Shown in pieces: positions 1 through 13,600 of a stretch of DNA of 64,000 nucleotides. The notes under the pieces were generated by a model, which did no database searches, was not told the origin of the DNA, and saw only the letters and a list, made by a program, of their open reading frames with translations. The stretch spans positions 20,277,375 through 20,341,374 of the forward strand of contig CAIIXF020000005.1 of the NCBI GenBank assembly GCA_903813345.2. The letters are read 5' to 3'. The position numbers were made by a program, and so were the translations under genes. The stretch's first letter is position 1; each line of letters starts with the position of its first letter. Origin of the DNA: Owenia fusiformis (taxonomy: Eukaryota; Annelida; Polychaeta; Sabellida; Oweniidae).

Positions 1-477
1 TTCCAAGAGCTTTGACATCTTCAGAGGACATAAGTTGCATATACAGCAACTACTACAAGTTATTTGAAAGTTCTACTTCAACAAATTGTCTAGTATTTAC
101 AGAAAATTTGACTTTTTGACGTCAAAATCAGCAATTTCTCGGAAACCGGGCCAACTTCTGAAATGGCGATGATAGGTCAAATAGGCATTAGGATATGCAT
201 AAAATGAATGTGGACGTGACTCAATCCGAATAGCAGTTTTAATTTGTGCGGCAAAGGTTGACGGACGGACGGACCAACGGACGGACGCCTGGTCGAACCC
301 ATAGGCTCACTGTGTGAGCCAAAAAAGGTTGAAGACATTATGGTTAATAACACGATGCATTGGGATATTTTTCAACTCCCAAAACAGTTGCATGGATCAA
401 CTAAATGATTCTCCCTTTAAAATATGTTCCATTTGGCTATTGTGTTTTTTTTGTTTCCTGACCGAACCCCATACCAT
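1..477. repeat. Dispersed repeat tail with GGACGGACGG motif, then no feature
   Basis: Bases about 1-330 look like the end of a dispersed element. Phrases such as TCTCGGAAACCGGG lead to a (GGAC)n-rich stretch near 258-290 and finish at a CACTGTGTGAGCC hairpin-like end. Similar (GGAC/GGCGGAC) runs occur at 8460 and 25885. No coding exon of the transporter was found here. Confidence 0.35.
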
Positions 478-702
478 CACGCCCGGTGATCGTACATAGG
501 CGATATCTGCAAGAAAACTCAACACATTTGGAAGATTTATTTTTTCAAGAGAAAATTTACAACTGAATTGACAAATGAATAGGCACAGTGCATGGCAAAT
601 GATACGCTTCTAAGTTATGAGATCTATTAAAAAGGCGCATCATTCTCTTGCAGAAATCGCCTAATCCCCCCCTCCATCCTTTTTGTATGATCACCGGGCG
701 TG
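478..702. mobile_element. MITE with CACGCCCGGTGATC ends and 5-bp target duplication
   Basis: The element starts CACGCCCGGTGATC and ends with the reverse complement, GATCACCGGGCGTG. The inverted ends continue imperfectly for about 50 bp (AGGCGAT..TCTGCAAGA against TCTTGCAGAAATCGCCT). The bases ACCAT lie directly on both sides (473-477 and 703-707), a 5-bp target duplication. It has no coding capacity. A second copy, cut at one end, lies at 63244. A CAC start and 5-bp duplication would fit Transib-like transposition, but this is inference. Confidence 0.85.
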
Positions 703-1240
703 ACCATGGGCTTTCAAGAGACGTGCCCATACCAATGCCTTACATCACAAAATGTCCTCATTGAACACATAAACATCTCTCAAATAGGCCAATTCTACAA
801 ACAATATCTTTGTTCCATGTGGAAACACCATGAAAGTGGCGCATACTGTACTGTGCTGTTCATTAACAAACATAGCATTAATATGACTGGATATACACGC
901 AATAACTAACTAATAACTAAAAACATTATTCGAAATGAAATATCATGGAAGGATGAAATGCAATTGATGATAAATTACCAGTTAGTCTCATAACCCTCAT
1001 TTATAATAAGTTAGCAACTGTTCTAGTTTCCATCCAGATCAGTATATAATCTATCATTTATGAAGATCCTATGCAAATGTCATGCAACTCGTTCTATTTA
1101 TGGGGCTTCCATCAATGGAATTATCGGAATAAGCATGATCCTTGACAAAATACCAATTAACGCACAACAGATACGATAATAAAAGCGTTGCTTCAAAAAG
1201 ATGGCACACAGTGTACACTGTACATGGTACGTGTATTTAG
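703..1240. other. Non-coding stretch, nothing recognised
   Basis: AT-rich sequence between two MITEs, beyond the visible 3' end of the transporter's exons. I see no splice-bounded coding segment on either strand that continues the transporter. Confidence 0.5.
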
Positions 1241-1244
1241 TTAA

Positions 1245-1400
1245 CCCAAGGGCGTTACAATACCCGGGAATTTATCGGTTCGTCCAGTACTTGTTTGTGA
1301 TAGCGCCCTCTGTAGGTCACTGTGCTTATAGCGCGCAGCTCATCCAATGAACGAAACGCCACTTCCCGCTGAAATCACCGGGTATTGATCTTTCCCTTGG
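1245..1400. mobile_element. Short MITE with TTAA target duplication
   Basis: TTAA at 1241-1244 and 1401-1404 flanks a 156-bp body. The body opens CCCAAGGGCGTTACAATA and closes with the reverse complement of CCAAGGG..CAATACCCGG. Duplication of TTAA is typical of piggyBac-like and Kolobok elements; which one cannot be decided from the ends alone. Confidence 0.75.
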
Positions 1401-1547
1401 TTAACCAAAGCCGTCAACACATTTAAGTTTCCACCACCAGGATGAGAGAGAAGAGAGGAAAATAAGCAATGCGTCATATGTCAAGTACGAAGAGTAAACG
1501 GATTTCCAAAATGTTGAAGTTAATTAACCACCAAGGTAGAAACTTAC

Positions 1548-1601
1548 AGGATGTAGACAAGACAGCATCTTTTATATCATTGCATAGTCCCAACAAAGGC
1601 T
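1548..1601 (-). CDS. MFSD4A: Probable MFSD4A-like exon 5 (54-nt, central loop)
   Basis: Acceptor TTTCTTTTTAAG and donor TCCT|GTAAGT enclose 54 bases. The two leading bases complete the codon split from exon 4, giving Glu. The frame then stays open as PLLGLCNDIKDAVLSTS and leaves phase 1 for a next exon outside the window. Splice quality and phase agreement support it. The peptide itself is too short and too variable in this family to confirm by similarity. The intron between this and exon 4 is 691 bp, the same length as the one between exons 3 and 4. It could still be a chance open segment. Confidence 0.5.
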
Positions 1602-4600
1602 CTTAAAAAGAAACAAATCAATAAATGTATTGTAAAAGAAAAAAGGGTATATTGCACATAATTACAGAGTTTCTCCTTTGGGAGACATTAGGATTTGGGA
1701 TGCACATTCAAGGTCATCATAATCTTACGAAAAGAAAGAAATTAACAAGCAAATAAACAATCAACAAACAAACAAACAGACAATTTGCAAGATTGTACAG
1801 TATACTTAGCTTGAACTATTTAAAACTATTTAAAGGTTATATTCAGAAAGTAAAATGACAAGATATCCTAAGTGAGATCAACGCCTGTAATAATAAAGAA
1901 AACTAAATGGTGACCTGGACTTACTAGTGATTAAATATTTGACGCAGTGAAGGGGTATAGTAGACACATGATTCATACTTAAATAATTTTGATGATGAAT
2001 GCCACCTTCTAGTAATTTTACTACCTGGAATTATGTTTATGTTGAAATTGAGAATATGGAAAATCTAAAACACACGATTTTCAGTATCTTTTGGAGAATA
2101 CAGAGTGGTGAAAGCTGACAACCAAAGAAAAAAATCAAGTTATATAATATAATTTGAAACGACAGTATGATATAACGAAGTATCAAAGAAAACAATTGAG
2201 ATTGCTATATGACAGCCAACTCTGTACATGGTGTACAAATAGTGCCTTTTATATAAGAAATAAATCCTAAGTACTTAACACAAGAATCATACCTTTTTGT
2301 TTGGAATCGTCTATATCTTGATATTCATTTTTATGTTTGGGTTGGTTACTATGGTTACTAGTTTTGTTTGTTTTTGCTGCAACATCTCTGCTATCTTCAG
2401 GAGGTTTCCCATCTCCTCTGTCTCTGAGATACAAACTAAACACTAGAACAGGAATAGGTAGCTGAAAATAGAAGAAGCATCCCTGTACGAATGTTCCTTA
2501 TCGGAATATATATATTCTGTCTCTATTCTGTCTCAATATTCTGTATTGGCACTCGACTTCGTCTCGTTTCAATACAGAATTTCTCGAGCAGAATATATGC
2601 TGTATTGCACTTCAAATCATTCAATAACTTATAATATTGACTTGAATCATATCTCGCTCATTTCTAAAGTGACTCAAATGGAAATTACAATATTTTAATA
2701 TTACTAAGTACATTTGTTGTTCTGTAATATTGACACCAGTCACTCAAGGCATCTTTCAGCCTCTTCATTATTCAATCAAGGAGTCCCACAAGAACCCCTT
2801 GCGTACATTAACCAGAACGTTATAGATATTTCCCGTGTTGACGATATACGTCTACAATACATATATTGCCAGCACCAGATAACATATTAGCAATGAGAAG
2901 CAATAATTCAGAGCAATGAATTAGTCTTATCAACATGTTAACTTGTAATAAATTAATAACTTTCTTTTGAGCATTTTTATCTTTGATTCATTACCAGAAG
3001 GGAGGCTCCACAAAGAGGTTAATATTACGCAGAGAGAGAGGTATACAAATATAGAGGGAAAATAGAATAAGACATGTTTTCTTTTTGATCAATGCTACAC
3101 TATTTTGCAATTGTAATATCTTTTTTTTGATATTTTTTACAAACGCTCATACCTGTACGGCTGCCATGATCCAAAACGCGTATCTAACATGCGTCTCATC
3201 CTGGGCCGACTCTAAGTCTCCATCAAGGATTTGAACTGAGTGGTTCTCACTCGTAGATATGTTACTATTGGAATTATTCCCAAGTGCCAAAACATATGGG
3301 GAACAGTCCTCGTTGAGAAGAAATGGCTGGGCGATCATTGGACTCACAAATGCTCCCAATCCGTAGAAAAAGTGTAACGCCTGCAATTTGAAAGTCACAA
3401 TAGTGTGTTTATTCTTGTATATGCAATTGTATGACAGGTTGATCATGGAGTTGGCCTTAATCATATCACCTCTTCTCACACCCCATTCTCAAACGGTTGT
3501 ACGATGTGCTTTTGGCGCCAAGTTGGTAAGTATATATCTACATGTGCCAGGTCGTTCAATAAATTCACGGAAAATGCTCCCATTTAAAAGATTTTTGATA
3601 TTTTCTCGTGAAATGTTCACATTTTGTAAAAATATTTTGTTATTAATTCCCAAAATATCAGCATCTCTAATTTGATTGGTCAAAATAATGGTTACTGTGG
3701 TAATTCCCAAAATATCAGCATCTCTAATTTGATTGGTCAAAATAATGGTTACTGTGGTAACTCGACTTTTGAGAAGGCGGGGTACTCCCGGGCCATCTTA
3801 ACAGTTGAACTATGATACTTGGCGAATCAATGTAACTCTGGATAAGCTTTAAAATATGACGACACTGGTATATGTCTATGGTGTTTAAACTGCTTCTTTA
3901 TTCGGTACATTAAATATTCCATAAATACCAAATGAAACAAACAATTTACCAAAGTTTTACCCAATCTATCGAATTTTTTTTATTTTATCGAATGTGATAA
4001 TCTATACAATATATATTCGCTAAAAAGTTTCACTTATTCTTTGTGTTGGGATTCATATTTGATATTTATACATGTATTTGTGCGATGCAGCGAATCAATT
4101 TGTTTTCCTTAACGCACATATAATTCAATTAATTATTTGTACATTCGGTATTTAAATTTTTATATTCGGTAAATACCGAATGCCACATTCGATAAATTTC
4201 GTTATTTGTCGATACTTTACGAGATTTTCAGTCACGTGATATATTGGAACGATGTAGAATAGCTCCGCGACCATTTTGCAAATCTCGAGGTCACGTGACA
4301 AAATATCGAACAACAACGAAAGTTATCGAATATTACTTTATTGCATTCGGTAAATAGCAAATTAGATTTCGGTAAAATGCATTAACTATGTCATAGAAAA
4401 ATAAACCATTTGGTAAATATAGGCAAACTTATTTCGGTAGGGTTCAAATAGAAATTCAATATTTTGCATATAATGCGTTTCTCTTAAGGAATACCATAAC
4501 AATTTACGCAAAAAACATATCATTTAGCGAATGAAATGTGTAATTTAATGCACATAGTATTAAGTGATTGGCTATTTTGAAAACTTAATTTGCTGTAACA

Positions 4601-7600
4601 AACATATAAACGTTTCACCGAATGGAAAAATGATTTAGCGAACATAAATATTTCATGTATCGAATATATTTGATTTTAATGAATAAAGAAGCAAAAATAA
4701 TGCCATATATGTCTGCCTGTGGGGGGCATACTTTCGGGACACCTGTACATTTAATTTTTCGCTCATTTCATATTCAACATGCTCATAAAAGTGGCCTTTA
4801 ACTACTAGTATGCTATACCATTGGAAAGTCAATTTGCGTGACAACATAATGATGTTGCTTACGTTGTACATACTGAAAATACTGTATGGTTATTGAAATC
4901 AGATTCACGATATAAACTGCACAATTTCATATTTCCTTTCACAAATGTTGCAGAAATAGAAATATTCATTCTGATACTCATCCCCGGGTATACTGTTCAT
5001 CACATGTTTCTGCCTTCAACTAGAAATATGCTCTGATTTAGTTGGTTACCATTTGTGATCTAGTATCATCAGATGGGTGGGGTAAGTGTGATGTTATCAT
5101 GTATTTATTGCCTTTAATGTTGAACGTTACATAATATTGTAGTGTCACTGTCATCAAATTGTAACAACTAATTTAGTTTTATGACCCCATAAGGCTAAGA
5201 TAAAGATGTCCATCAAGATTTTCAAATCATATAAAACGATCTTATTGGTCAGCTTGACCTCTGTATTGTATTGCATTGTATATTTATTTACCTTAATCAC
5301 TAGAGAGTTACAATTGTAATTGATTTGATTAGTCAGCATCATTTTCAAGAAAATTGTAGAAGGCTAGATTGAAAGGAAGCTCTAAATGTCTTCTACACTG
5401 CGCGCAGAGTCTAGTAAACTACGAATACGAAGCTCTCTTTTAAGAAGTCGAACGAATACAAAGGGTAACGTTCTTCTAGAAAGAAGCTAATAGAAGGCCA
5501 TGATTTCTCATGATGGGTTTTATTGGTCAACCCTGTAACTAATAATAATACAGAAATCAAAGCAAGTTTGTTAGCCTTACCATTTTATGTTAATTGTATG
5601 TAATTTATTCCAGAACAGTTTTATAGCTTGTGAATATATAACAATAAATAAAAATCTAATTTTATGTTGGATGAATATTCATTAGTTTTTAAATGGCATA
5701 TTAACCATTAATCAAACCAGATAAGCCCATCAATATATTCTGTGTACTACACCACAAGGTAGAATACAAATTAAACTGATGTCTATAAACTAGACATGGA
5801 ATAATGTAGGAACTGCATCTGATATGTATAAAATAAAAAATATAAAACGAAATACTATACAATTTAACATGCATTAGTAAATTGGCATCTGATTTGTCCA
5901 TGGTTAGATGGGATTTTTTCATTCTTTTAGGAATGGGTAGCTGGTTGATTGTAATGCGATTCTTCAATCATTTTAATAACTGAGTACAATACACTATTTT
6001 GTGAATCAATTGCTCGTTTCGAATGTTCTTAATTTCCTGGTTTGTGTCTTATGAGTCCCAGTTTAAACATGCTATCAACTGATTTGAAAAAAGGATATGT
6101 CAACTATATAAATATGGCAACGCTGGTATTTGAAAATGCATGACAACAAACATAATAATTACAATTCAGTATTGATCTAGGCAAATATTGAATATAAGTT
6201 TGATGAACATTTTCCAAGGTCTAAAATTGAATTGAAATGTCTAATAATTAGATGTGAATATAGATAACCCTTCAACATCAAATAATGTAATTGTAGCAGA
6301 CAAGTGATCGATTTGGATCACTATTCTTGCTGTTTTAATTTGCCGGTGTTATATTGGTAGATTTATGTTGGGTTAACATGTCCTACAATTATTGTTGCTG
6401 TTGATGTGGATCTTTATACCACGAATGGTATGTTTTGCAACAATAAAATGGACACCAACTACACCCCCTACATACCACCAATAATATGTTTTGCAACAAT
6501 AGAATGGACACCAATTACACCCCCTACATACCACCAATGATACGTTTTGCAACAATAGAATGGACACCAACTACATGAAACCAATGATATGTTTTTCAAC
6601 AATAGAGTGGACACTAACTACACCCCCTACATACCACCAATGATACGTTTTGCAACAATAGAATGGACACCAACTACATCCCTACAAACCACCAATGATA
6701 CGTTTTGCAACAATAGAATGGACACCAACTACATGAAACCAACGGTATGTTTTGCAACAATAGAGTGGACACCAACTACACCCCGCCCCCCCCCCCCCCC
6801 CTACATACCACCAATGATATGTTTTGCAACAATAGAGTGGACACCAACTACACCCCGCCCCCCCCTACATACCACCAATGATATGTTTTGCAACAATAGT
6901 GTGGACACCAACTACACCCCGCCCCCCCCTACATACCACCAATGATATGTTTTGCAACAATAGAGTGGACACCAACTACACCCCGCCCCCCCTACATACC
7001 ACCAATGATATGTTTTGCAACAATAGTGTGGACACCAACTACACCCCGCCCCCCCTACATACCACCAATGATATGTTTTGCAACAATAGTGTGGACACCA
7101 ACTACACCCCCTACATACCACCAATGATATGTTTTGCAACAATAGTGTGGACACCAACTACACCCCGCCCCCCCTACATACCACCAATGATATGTTTTGC
7201 AACAATAGAGTGGACACCAACTACACCCCGCCCCCCCTACATACCACCAATGATATGTTTTGCAACAATAGTGTGGACACCAACTACACCCCGCCCCCCC
7301 TACATACCACCAATGATATGTTTTGCAACAATAGAGTGGACACCAACTACACCCCGCCCCCCCCCCCCCCTACATACCACCAATGATATGTTTTGCAACA
7401 ATAGAGTGGACACTAACTACACCCCCTAAATACCACCACTAGTATAGAGAAACTAAGTCCCCCCCCTTACATACCACCAGCTAAGGATTTTCGCAAAAAT
7501 TGTCTTGTATGATTCACAGGTTCAAGTATTACTTTACTGCCTTCAAATGGGAAGTTCGCTAGCTTCAAAGCATGTAAGAAATAAACCTAAATTATTGATA

Positions 7601-10600
7601 GGAATTAGATCCTGCTATAACTCAACACCTATATGTACTATTTATAAATCAAAACCTTAAATTATTTAGCAAGGGTTCTGAAAACAAACTAAATAATTCA
7701 TCTTTGAGTCTGTGATCCCTAGAAGAAATCCATACAGATAGCGAACTCTAAGGTCACATGATGAACGAACCAATAAAGACATCGAAAATCAAGGATAGAT
7801 AAAATATAAACAATCATACAAGGAATATCTATAGATAATCATCTTTTCTGGTTGCAGAGTTGCTGTTTTTGGCAAAGTTTTGTTAAGCAAAAACGGATCG
7901 GAAATTATAGGCTACCGCTGAATTATAGACTTATTTGCTATCTATTCATGATGTTTGTAACATTTCAATCAATTTTTTCCATTCGGCAAATTGAAATCCA
8001 TCATTTCTTTCCGTGTATTTCAGTGAAAGATTGTAATAAGCAATTCTAATTGTTTGTAGAAAAACGGTTTGTATAAAAGTGTGACAGGTGCCTATATAAA
8101 TGTCAACCTAAATCTACAAGCAAGCCCAGTCAGCATTAATTAATGAAACGGTTAATAGGGAGAAAATATCTAAGGAAATGATATAATACTGTATTCCCAA
8201 TTTATATCGAGAACTGTCAACACCAGGTGATAAAGACGCGTTCAGTATTTTCGTCTGGTACGCAAACCTCCATTTTTAATACAGAGAGAATTAGGTGCAC
8301 TTTTACTCGGTAGCCTGTGATCGTTTAAACTTTTACAGTTTGTCCTTACCTAAAACAGGCTCATTAGATTCCCAGTACCTTGGGGAACATCCAATTCTTA
8401 CAAAATGACAGCTATCCATCTAGTTTTTATCATACCTAAAAAGGTACGATATTGTCGTCAGCTTGACGGGCGGACGGCGTCTCACTTTCTTGTCATCAAA
8501 ACCACTCGATAAATTTTCATACATGTTACATGGTGAGAAGTTCTAGAGCTGATTTACTTTTCGGCGGCCATCTTGCATTCTGGCGGCCATCTTGGAGGTT
8601 TTTAGATAAATATTGTCACTGCGATTCGAGGAAAACACCTCACCGGATTTACTTCCAATTATAACACGTGTTACATGGTAGGAACTTCTAGAGCTGATTA
8701 ACTTTTCGACGGCCATCTTGCATTCTGGCGGCCATTTTGGAAATTTTTAGATAAATCGCGTCTTACTTTTCTTGTCATCACAATTCCAGGAAAACCACTT
8801 GACAGATTTACTTCAAATTTTCATACATGTTATATGGTGAGAAGTCCTCGAGCTGATTAACTTTTCGGCCGCCATCTTGCATTCTGGCGGCCATCTTGGA
8901 AGTTTTTAGATAAATCTTGTCATTGCGATTCCAGGAAAACCACTTAACAGGTTTCCTTTAAATTTTTACACTTGTTACACGCTAAGAAGTTAAGAGCTTA
9001 TTAACTTTTTGGTGGCCAGCTTGCATTTTGGCGGCCATCTTGGAAGTTTTTAGATAAATCTTGTCATCGCGATTTCAGGAAAACCACTTGACGGATTTAC
9101 TTCAAATCTTCACACATAATACATGATAAGAAGTTCTAGAGCTGAGATTCACATAACTTAACATATAAAAATGTTTTATATGTCTCTGACAAAATCATTC
9201 GTTCCGAAGTTTATTGTCAAAATGCTTCGCAGAAGCAATTTTACCCTGCCGTATAACATGTACAGGTACCTATGACTATTTAACGTATACATAAAAATAT
9301 TGGGTGAGACTTGAGATAATGTATGCGGCGCCAGTCAAAATTGAAACTTCCGATTGGGTTCGAAGCCGAGATGCCCGGATATGTCCCAGCAAAAGCCGGA
9401 ATTCACGTGATTTTTCACGAAGAAGGGGCGGAGTTTAAGCGAGATTCATCGAGACTTCTTCGTTTCAATCGTGTCAATCCCTGCATTGCTTATTGTTAAC
9501 TCCACCTTTTTGCCCATATATGGAGATGGAGATGCCACTTGCGAGCGTGAACAGTACAGTCTAGAAATAGAAATTTCTTAAGCGATGTCTTTCTTCAATT
9601 TTTCTACACGATATCTCGATAAATAGTGGACATATTTGTACCATTCTTTCGTCAAAATGAGGGTATCACTGGAATACATATTTCCAATCTGTTGGTCAAT
9701 AGATTTATTCATTGATACTGGCAGGAATTAGATCGTAATAAACGTGCTAAAATTGTAAAACTTGGAACGTTTGACAGTAATCTCCGAGTAATGTATGAAT
9801 TGCATCGGGAGAAAGCAGGAGAAAAGCTGGGACAGTCTGTTGTGTGGAGTTTGCAAAGCAATCCCGGATATAAATGACGTCATCTTAGCAGTTTACATGG
9901 TTTCGAAAGCCTGGGTGTCGTAGTGATGAGTTTGAATTATGTCGATTATTCGATTGTTATATATAAATAAACATCGATCTTCGGCGAAGATAAAGTAAGA
10001 ACAACATATATATCCGAGAAACATGTTGGTAAGTACAGTATTTGATTTATAATGGCAGAAAATCAAATTGAATCGAAATCGAATTTTCAACTTTTTCAAT
10101 TTTTTTCAATTTTTTTTCGTTCGATTATTTTGATTTTCAATTTGATTTTTACATTCTATCTTCTTCGTCCTGCGGGACTATACTAGGCATAGGCCCGGAA
10201 CATGTATAACATTGACTCAATGAGTCAAATTCACTTAAATAGAAGCTTTATTTCTTTACATTTTTACGGGCCTATGCCTGGGCTGGGAATATTCCAAGGC
10301 CTAGACTACTAGATCTATAGGACTTAGACTAGCCTAAAGCTAGAGCCTTAGATCTAGCTCTTTCAGAGGCTGTGACTGATATGTTAGAACAGCCTTTAGA
10401 GCCCCCTATCAACCGCTTCAAAATTGTGTTAGTGTCCTCCTTGCGAAAATCGAAAAAAATTAAAAGGTGCTTCTGTGCCGAACAGCAAATTCTCATTATA
10501 CATTGAGAAGCTACTCTTTACCAAGAAACCAAAAATGGAAGTTTTGACGGAAAGACATGACGTACAAGTCAAAATCTCTGAATCTTGCTACGTACATGAC

Positions 10601-13600
10601 AGATAAAGAGAATTTAAATCCTGATCGGCAAAAAAGCGGCTAATAACTTACATATTTTCTCAACAAAAAGCACTGATGCTAGCTCACATTGGGAGATAGT
10701 AGTAAGCACTTGAAGTTGATTTCAGTAGATCAGTTACACCTGTCATGATTTCAAGGAAAGACACAAAGTATCCGTCAAAAGAGAAAAGCTTACATAAATG
10801 CGAGCAAAATCTGCAGATTTATTATAGCTATTGACTTCTCGAATATGTTGAACGCACAACTCTAAACAATACTTGAGATTGAATAAAATTGACAAGATAT
10901 GAGAAGACAGTCTAAAACCTAACTGGGAGAGCTCACAGCAAAAAATGTGAATCAAACCACTGAATCCTGGAGTCAGGATTCATACAGGATTCATATGCAC
11001 ATATGAATCCTGTATGAATCCTGCCTCCAGGATTCATACAGGATTCGCTGTTTAAATAGTTTACAAATGAATCCTGCCTTCAGGAATCATACAGGATTCA
11101 TATGCAATATAGTTTACAAATGAATCCAGCCTTCAGGATTCGTACAGGATTCATATAGAAGGTAGTTTGCAAATGAATCCTGCCTTCAGGAATCATACAG
11201 GATTCATATGCAATATAGTTTACAAATGAATCCAGCCTTCAGGATTCGTACAGGATTCATATAGAAGGTAGTTTGCAAATGAATCCTGCCTTCAGGAATC
11301 ATACAGGATTCATATGCAATATAGTTTACAAATGAATCCAGCCTCCAGGAATCATACAGGATTCATATGCAATATAGTTTACAAATGAATCCTGCCTTCC
11401 TGAAGGCAGGATTCATTTGCAAACTACCTTCTATATGAATCCTTACATCGTACGTATCTGGATTTCGTTCATAATTGATTAATCTGTTAATGCGTTCCTC
11501 TAAGTAAATGAAACAATCATCACATCGTGTTTATAAGTGTAATTCAAGGGCGTATAATCTAACATGTCTAATGCTACTCATTTCATGGTATTACTTTCCT
11601 ATCATTTGATAAAATAGAATACAATCAACATGTGGAAATCACGGATGACGGGAAAAACAATATTGTATAAATAGAATATATTTTAATAAGAGATTCGTAA
11701 TGTAAGAGATTCGATATTTAACAGATATTTAGAATGAATTGCGACATTATATTCCAAATTCATGAATAAACTGTACGTATCTGGATTTCGTTCATAATTG
11801 TTTAATGGTTCCTCATAGATAGTAATAAAGTCATCACATCGTGTTCATTAGTGTTAATTCGAGGTTGGATAATGTTTTTATAATATGATGTTATAATTTT
11901 ACATTTTATTTGTGTGTCTGAGTGAGGCTAAATTGAAAGTAAAACCTGTATAATCAGACGGGCAAATCACGATGAGGACAAATAATTATTTAAATTAGTA
12001 AGATAAGTCTGTACATGTAGATTGTTCGTTGAAGTTGGACCGTCGGTGACTTTTATTCCTAGATTTCGTATCCCTCTCAAACAAATAAGTCAAAGCCAAA
12101 TATAGTTGAACTGTTTTCGGGATTATTATTCATTTGTTGTAATACAGATTGACTTATAGACTGATATTGTAATGGGTTGTGCTTGGGATTCACAGAATTA
12201 TTCTATGATAGTCTCAGGATATATTGAAATGCGGATGTTTACATTAAAGATCTTGCTTTCAAACAAAAATATTGAAGTACTAAGATCGGATATTAGCGTA
12301 CCCCAGTGGAAAAGAATCAAAAGATATTCCAATTTAACGCACTGCACAATAATTTGTCATTTTGGAAATTCGTCAATATGACCTTACCATTTTGATCTTA
12401 ATAATTTAAAATTTAAACAAGCGCTACCCCCCCCCCCCAGAACTAGCCTTCCCGGTAAAGCCAATACGACAGATATCTAAGGAAAGTTTCATTTTTATTC
12501 TTGATTTCTCTGACTCGGAATAGTTGAAATGATAAACATAAATTGCAATTATTATTACTTTGCTCTTTCATTTTGCTCAGTCATGATCAACGCCTTCCTT
12601 AAATTTTCTGTCAGATCATCGATCCCAGACTTCAGCAAATATTCCAATCATATTTTGCGTTTTATCGTCTTTCCCAAAAGCTATACGAATATGGTACTAC
12701 AACTACTTAATGACAGTGGTTTATCGTTATTTTTGCAAATATGGATGTTTACACTGCTTGAATCTTATTCTAGGAAGTTTTATAGAGACGGGACTTCCTT
12801 TTCACAATGCAATTATATCTGTTTTGTAGGTTCCCGTGGGTAAGATACACACAAGAACAATACGGCCCATCCAAAAGGGACAGATCCGTCAGTGGCGTTC
12901 TTCAAATTATAGCCCGTGGAGATATAGTTTATGAATCTTGCCTCAAGTGACGTGTTAAATCCCATATTGGGTTTGAGAAAGGGCCCGTATACACAGCCCG
13001 ATACACAGTTGCTCGATACAAGTGCAAACTATAAAATAACCATAATATAACAATTATAGATAAATGTTTGGCATGCATTGTTTCTGTTTAATTGTTAAAT
13101 TATTTGATAACTTATAATAAGCAGATAAGTTGCTTTTCAGGTATTAAGCGGCGATTAAGGACTGAAAACCAGCGTCACACATTTCTTCGGATATTCCTCC
13201 ATAAGCAGATATACCTGTTTGCATGTTTTAATTTTGATTTGATTTGATTGTTTGAATTAGATAAAGTCTTTAAAATGTTACTAGTGTTTGGGGGGGGGCT
13301 GAGATTTCATGTAGGAATTAAAATTAGAATAAGATTTAAATACGATCTGTTTTGTTTGCATCGTTGTATAACGTTGATAAAACACAAAGGGCAGCATTGG
13401 AATTACAAAATTGTGCGATTCCCTACCTCCCAAAATTATTCAAAATTATATTTCTGTCATTCTGATTTCCGTGTCGGGACATTCTGATCTATTAGAGTCT
13501 CACTTTATCTAACGCTTTGGTATTCCAAAGGATTGTACTTGCCCGGGAGTACTTGCTGTATATCACGTCGGGAGATTAAACCTCCTGGATTAAACCAGTG

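Larger units (their letters stand above)
10376..13240 (+). repeat. Left arm of the large inverted repeat
   Basis: Homologous blocks in this arm match the right arm (19540-22590) in reverse complement. The best-preserved are the minisatellite with its GTGAATCAAACCACTGAATC flank and the ACTTGAGGCAAGATTCATAA region at about 12930. Between blocks, 11450-12700 has no clear partner and includes a separate local duplication. Confidence 0.75.

Noticed and set aside
6589-7429. Thr/Pro-rich open frames of up to 183 codons
   Set aside because: They arise from a C-rich minisatellite. Overlapping frames on both strands are open because the unit lacks stops, and unit length varies by single bases of the C run.
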